DNA of 8,920 nucleotides from an uncultured Ruminococcus sp. (GTDB taxonomy: Bacteria > Bacillota > Clostridia > Oscillospirales > Ruminococcaceae), in NCBI GenBank assembly GCA_945835085.1, contig CAMAIG010000037.1, positions 1 to 8,920 on the forward strand, written 5' to 3'. Position 1 is the stretch's first letter; each line of letters starts with the position of its first letter. Below, one piece after another: positions 6,437-8,920 of the stretch. Made by a program: the position numbers and the translations under genes. The notes beneath the pieces were generated by a model. That model saw only the letters and a program-made list of their open reading frames with translations, was not told the origin of the DNA and did no database searches.

Positions 6437-8920
6437 ATGATATATCGTGACAGAGAAAAAAACAGTGATATTATAAATAAGCTTGATAAAACAGCAGAGA
6501 ATGTTCCGATCCTATGGCTGCCGTGTATAATTATTCTTGCGGCAGTTTCGTTTATAAGCTTTGTTTTTGGGAAAATATCCCCAAGTAAGCATAATGATGA
6601 GGGCTGCCGAAAGCCCCTATGGAAAAGAGCAGTTGCTCTTGCCGCTGTATTTGCATTCACGGGAGCGTTTATTCCCGAAGCAGCCGACATAAGCTTTGCA
6701 ATAAAAGCCTACGCTGCCGATGAGGTTGGAAGCGGTACCTGCGGAGAAAACGCAGACTGGACTCTTGACAGTGACGGCGTTCTTCGCATCACGGGCACAG
6801 GGGCTATGTTTGATTATGACTCAGCCTATGAAACACCATGGACCAATGAAGATGTTTTTTCGGCAGTGATAGATAACGGTATTACGTCCATAGGCAGATA
6901 TGCCTTCGGAAAATGCTCTAATCTCGTCAGCGTATCCATTCCCGAAAGTGTGAGAAACATAGGTGAAAATGCTTTTTTCGGCTGTACCGAAATAACCTCG
7001 GTCACACTTCCCGACTCCATCGTATCAATAGGAGATAATGCATTTTCGGGCTGCTCGGGGCTTGTGTCGGTTGTGCTTCCAAGCAGCATTGCTCAGATAA
7101 ATGACTTTACCTTTTACAAATGCACTTCTCTCAATAATGTAGTGATACCCGACAGCTGCCAAAAAATCGGAAGAAGTGCTTTTACGGGCTGCACCTCCCT
7201 TAAAAGAATGAAGGTGCCACCAAGTGTTACATATATTTATGCTGATTCATTTACCGGCTGCACAGACCTTGTTTTTTACGGAAAAAGAGGCTCATATGCA
7301 GAAAACTATGCATCGGAGCATGATAACATAACCTTTGAAGCAGAACCCTATACCATAACCATTTCCGAAAATGTTACCGTTACCCGTGGAGATGAAGTCC
7401 TTTCCTCGGGGGACGATATATATTCGGGTGATGTGCTTGTCATAACTGCAGCAGACCGTGAAGGATATATATACACCCTCACTGTAAACGGCAGTGATTT
7501 TACAAGCAGCGAAAGCTATACCGTAGCCTACGAGGACGTTTATATCACCATATCATATGAAGAAGACCCGAACAATATCTATACCATAACCATTCCCGAG
7601 CATATCACCGTTACCCGTGGAGCTGATACCCTTTCGTCGGGTGACAGGATATATCCCGGTGATAATATCATAATAAAAGCCGATGAGCTTGAGGGCTATG
7701 AGCTTGATTACATAAAAATGAACGAACAGAAGGTTTTCGACGGTGGACAATTCACTCTCGGCAAGGGAAACGTTGTTATCGAGGTCAGCTATAAGGAAAA
7801 GCAGAAAATCGGCTATAAGGTCACCTTCCCGGGATATATCACCGTAAAGTGCAACGGCGATGTCATATCCTCGGGCACAGTGGTCTATGAGGGGGACAAG
7901 CTAAGAATAACCGCCGATGATATCGTGAGCGGAAAGCGCCTCGTGTCGGTTTCTGTTAACGGAAGGGTCATAACAAACGGCAGCGAGTATATCGTTTCCG
8001 ACAGCAATGTTAGTATCTCGGCACTGTATGAAAATGTCTATAAGGTCACATTCCCCGCCGAGGTAAAGGTCAGTCGTGATAATAAGACCATATCCTCGGG
8101 CAGCTCGGTTTATTCGGGTGATAAGCTCCTGATAACCGCCGAGGAAAGTATGCCCGGAAAACGTCTGAAAGCACTTTATGTTAACGGCAGAGAAATCAAA
8201 AGCGGAGATATTTACATCGTAAACGACTATGATGTTACTATTACTGCCGAATATGAGGAAGTTAAATATAAGGTCACCTTCCCCCAGGAGGTCGATGTAG
8301 TTATCGGCAAAACCTTCCTTGTATCGGGAGATTCTGTTCCCACAGGAAGCAGGCTTGTGATAAGCGCAAAGACAGTTTCGGGAAAAAGGCTTGTTTCACT
8401 AAAGGTAAACGGTCAGGATATCACAAACGGCAGCACATACACCGTAACCGATCAAGATGTGGTCATTACAGCCGACTATGAAAGCTTTGATAAGAACAGC
8501 TTTGTGCTTACATATCCCGACCATGTAAGAGTTACCTGCGGCGGCGAGGTCATTCCCTCGGGCAGCATAGTACATAAGGGCGACGTGCTGAAAATATCTG
8601 CCGAAGCTCTTGAAGGAAAAAAGCTAATCTCCCTGAAGGTAAACGGCAGCGAGATAAAGAGCGGCAGCACATATACCGTAACCGACAGAGATGTGGATAT
8701 AACCGTGGAATATTCAGGCTCCGATGATGAACCCGACCCATACTACACCGTGACATTCCCCAATCATGTAACAGTTACCGTAAACGAAAAGGAAACAGCG
8801 TCGGGCAGCAGGATATATCCCGGGGACGAGCTTAAAATCATCGCAGACTATAGCCCCGGAAAAGCTCTTGTGTCCCTTACGCTTAACGGTGAGGAGATAT
8901 ACAGCGGCAGCACATATATC
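6437..8920 (+). CDS. Exported BspA-like LRR protein with tandem beta-repeats (3' end beyond window)
   Basis: This large surface or secreted protein is open for 828 codons and runs off the window without a stop. Its ligand is unknown. AGGAGG at 6422-6427 is 9 bases from the ATG at 6437 and only 3 from an in-frame ATG at 6431, so 6437 is preferred. Residues 25-45 form a strong hydrophobic helix. A second basic-plus-hydrophobic stretch (59-79) followed by A-Y-A (91-93) looks like an ordinary Sec signal with its cleavage site. A cap (about 95-139) has the GTCGENADWTL and ITGTGAM motifs typical before LRR_5 repeats in Ruminococcus proteins. Six 23-residue LRRs follow (140-278), with I/V-x-x-I/V-x-x-x-A/S-F-x-G/K-C and IP/LP signatures. 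At least seven beta-rich repeats (from 305) resemble bacterial or InlB B-type repeats. LRR proteins of this type often bind host or plant polymers, but the role here is inference. Any anchor or dockerin would lie beyond the window. Confidence 0.92.
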   Translation, partial: MIYRDREKNSDIINKLDKTAENVPILWLPCIIILAAVSFISFVFGKISPSKHNDEGCRKPLWKRAVALAAVFAFTGAFIPEAADISFAIKAYAADEVGSGTCGENADWTLDSDGVLRITGTGAMFDYDSAYETPWTNEDVFSAVIDNGITSIGRYAFGKCSNLVSVSIPESVRNIGENAFFGCTEITSVTLPDSIVSIGDNAFSGCSGLVSVVLPSSIAQINDFTFYKCTSLNNVVIPDSCQKIGRSAFTGCTSLKRMKVPPSVTYIYADSFTGCTDLVFYGKRGSYAENYASEHDNITFEAEPYTITISENVTVTRGDEVLSSGDDIYSGDVLVITAADREGYIYTLTVNGSDFTSSESYTVAYEDVYITISYEEDPNNIYTITIPEHITVTRGADTLSSGDRIYPGDNIIIKADELEGYELDYIKMNEQKVFDGGQFTLGKGNVVIEVSYKEKQKIGYKVTFPGYITVKCNGDVISSGTVVYEGDKLRITADDIVSGKRLVSVSVNGRVITNGSEYIVSDSNVSISALYENVYKVTFPAEVKVSRDNKTISSGSSVYSGDKLLITAEESMPGKRLKALYVNGREIKSGDIYIVNDYDVTITAEYEEVKYKVTFPQEVDVVIGKTFLVSGDSVPTGSRLVISAKTVSGKRLVSLKVNGQDITNGSTYTVTDQDVVITADYESFDKNSFVLTYPDHVRVTCGGEVIPSGSIVHKGDVLKISAEALEGKKLISLKVNGSEIKSGSTYTVTDRDVDITVEYSGSDDEPDPYYTVTFPNHVTVTVNEKETASGSRIYPGDELKIIADYSPGKALVSLTLNGEEIYSGSTYI
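6854..7270 (+). repeat. Six BspA-type leucine-rich repeats (LRR_5), 69-bp period
   Basis: Six units of 23 residues (24 in the first) lie end to end. Each has the pattern IPxSVxxIGxxAFxGCxxL or a close variant. The conserved Cys occupies the same turn in every copy (KC, GC, GC, KC, GC, GC). The array closes with a degenerate capping turn that includes the SYAENYASEH stretch common at the end of LRR_5 domains. DNA copies are diverged, so this is an old protein-level repeat. Confidence 0.9.
7349..8920 (+). repeat. Seven tandem protein repeats of 75-81 residues, last one cut by the window
   Basis: Copies begin at 7349, 7580, 7814, 8039, 8267, 8498 and 8744, giving periods of 225-243 bp. The consensus starts with Y-x-V/I-T-F/I-P, then a V-x-V strand, S-S/x-G, Y-x-G-D-x-L-x-I-x-A, G-K-R/x-L, a V-N-G turn, S-G-S-x-Y and a closing D-V-x-I-T-x-x-Y strand. 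Copies 1 and 2 share the near-identical YTITI and ITVTRG/VTVTRG phrases and look like a pair. Copies 3-6 share GKR/GKKL and KVNG phrases. The fold is probably a beta-sandwich or beta-grasp of the bacterial-repeat type. The array may continue past the window. Confidence 0.9.

Noticed and set aside
6391..6690. 99-residue minus-strand frame opposite the start of the LRR gene
   Set aside because: It overlaps the promoter, ribosome site and first codons of the LRR gene and shows no family motif. The hydrophobic tail is simply the complement of AT-rich sequence.
7349..8920. Possible CRISPR or other DNA-level repeat array
   Set aside because: The period is 225-243 bp, the repeats keep one reading frame throughout, and similarity is at protein level, so they are protein repeats.

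Overview
The window looks like chromosomal DNA from a Gram-positive anaerobic gut or rumen Clostridium relative, most likely Ruminococcus or a close Oscillospiraceae genus. This is inferred from family content: a BspA-like leucine-rich-repeat (LRR) surface protein with the Ruminococcus-style cap before the LRRs, a CotH lipoprotein with a Gram-positive lipobox, a Clostridia-type Mrp with a short Cys cluster at its N-terminus, moderate GC, and strong purine-rich Shine-Dalgarno sites. I see no mobile element, tRNA, rRNA, CRISPR array or phage gene.

Left part (1-5319, all + strand). A seven-helix membrane HD-GYP protein (58-1746), with every expected metal ligand, probably degrades cyclic-di-GMP. 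After a 90-bp gap comes a tight three-gene unit. It holds a secreted CotH-kinase lipoprotein (1837-3915), a VTC-type polyphosphate polymerase (3929-4651, 13 bp downstream) and a DUF4956 membrane protein (4645-5319, overlapping the VTC gene by 7 bp). The unit ends at a strong hairpin-plus-T-tract terminator (5326-5361). The tight packing implies co-expression and a joint job at the membrane: an extracellular protein kinase-like lipoprotein, a cytosolic polymer-forming enzyme and a small integral membrane partner. This module is the most interesting functional unit here, and its chemistry cannot be settled from sequence.

Middle part (5391-6230, - strand). An Mrp/NBP35-type ATPase, an iron-sulfur cluster carrier, converges on the terminator. 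It is driven by an exact consensus sigma-A promoter (TTGACA, 17 bp, TATAAT).

Right part (6437-8920, + strand, cut by the window edge). A large exported protein is transcribed divergently from mrp from an extended -10 promoter. It has two N-terminal hydrophobic segments, a cap, six 23-residue LRR_5 repeats and then at least seven tandem beta-rich repeats of 75-81 residues. It has no stop codon in the window. The 206-bp divergent intergenic region carries a 19-bp imperfect palindrome between the two promoters that could be an operator.
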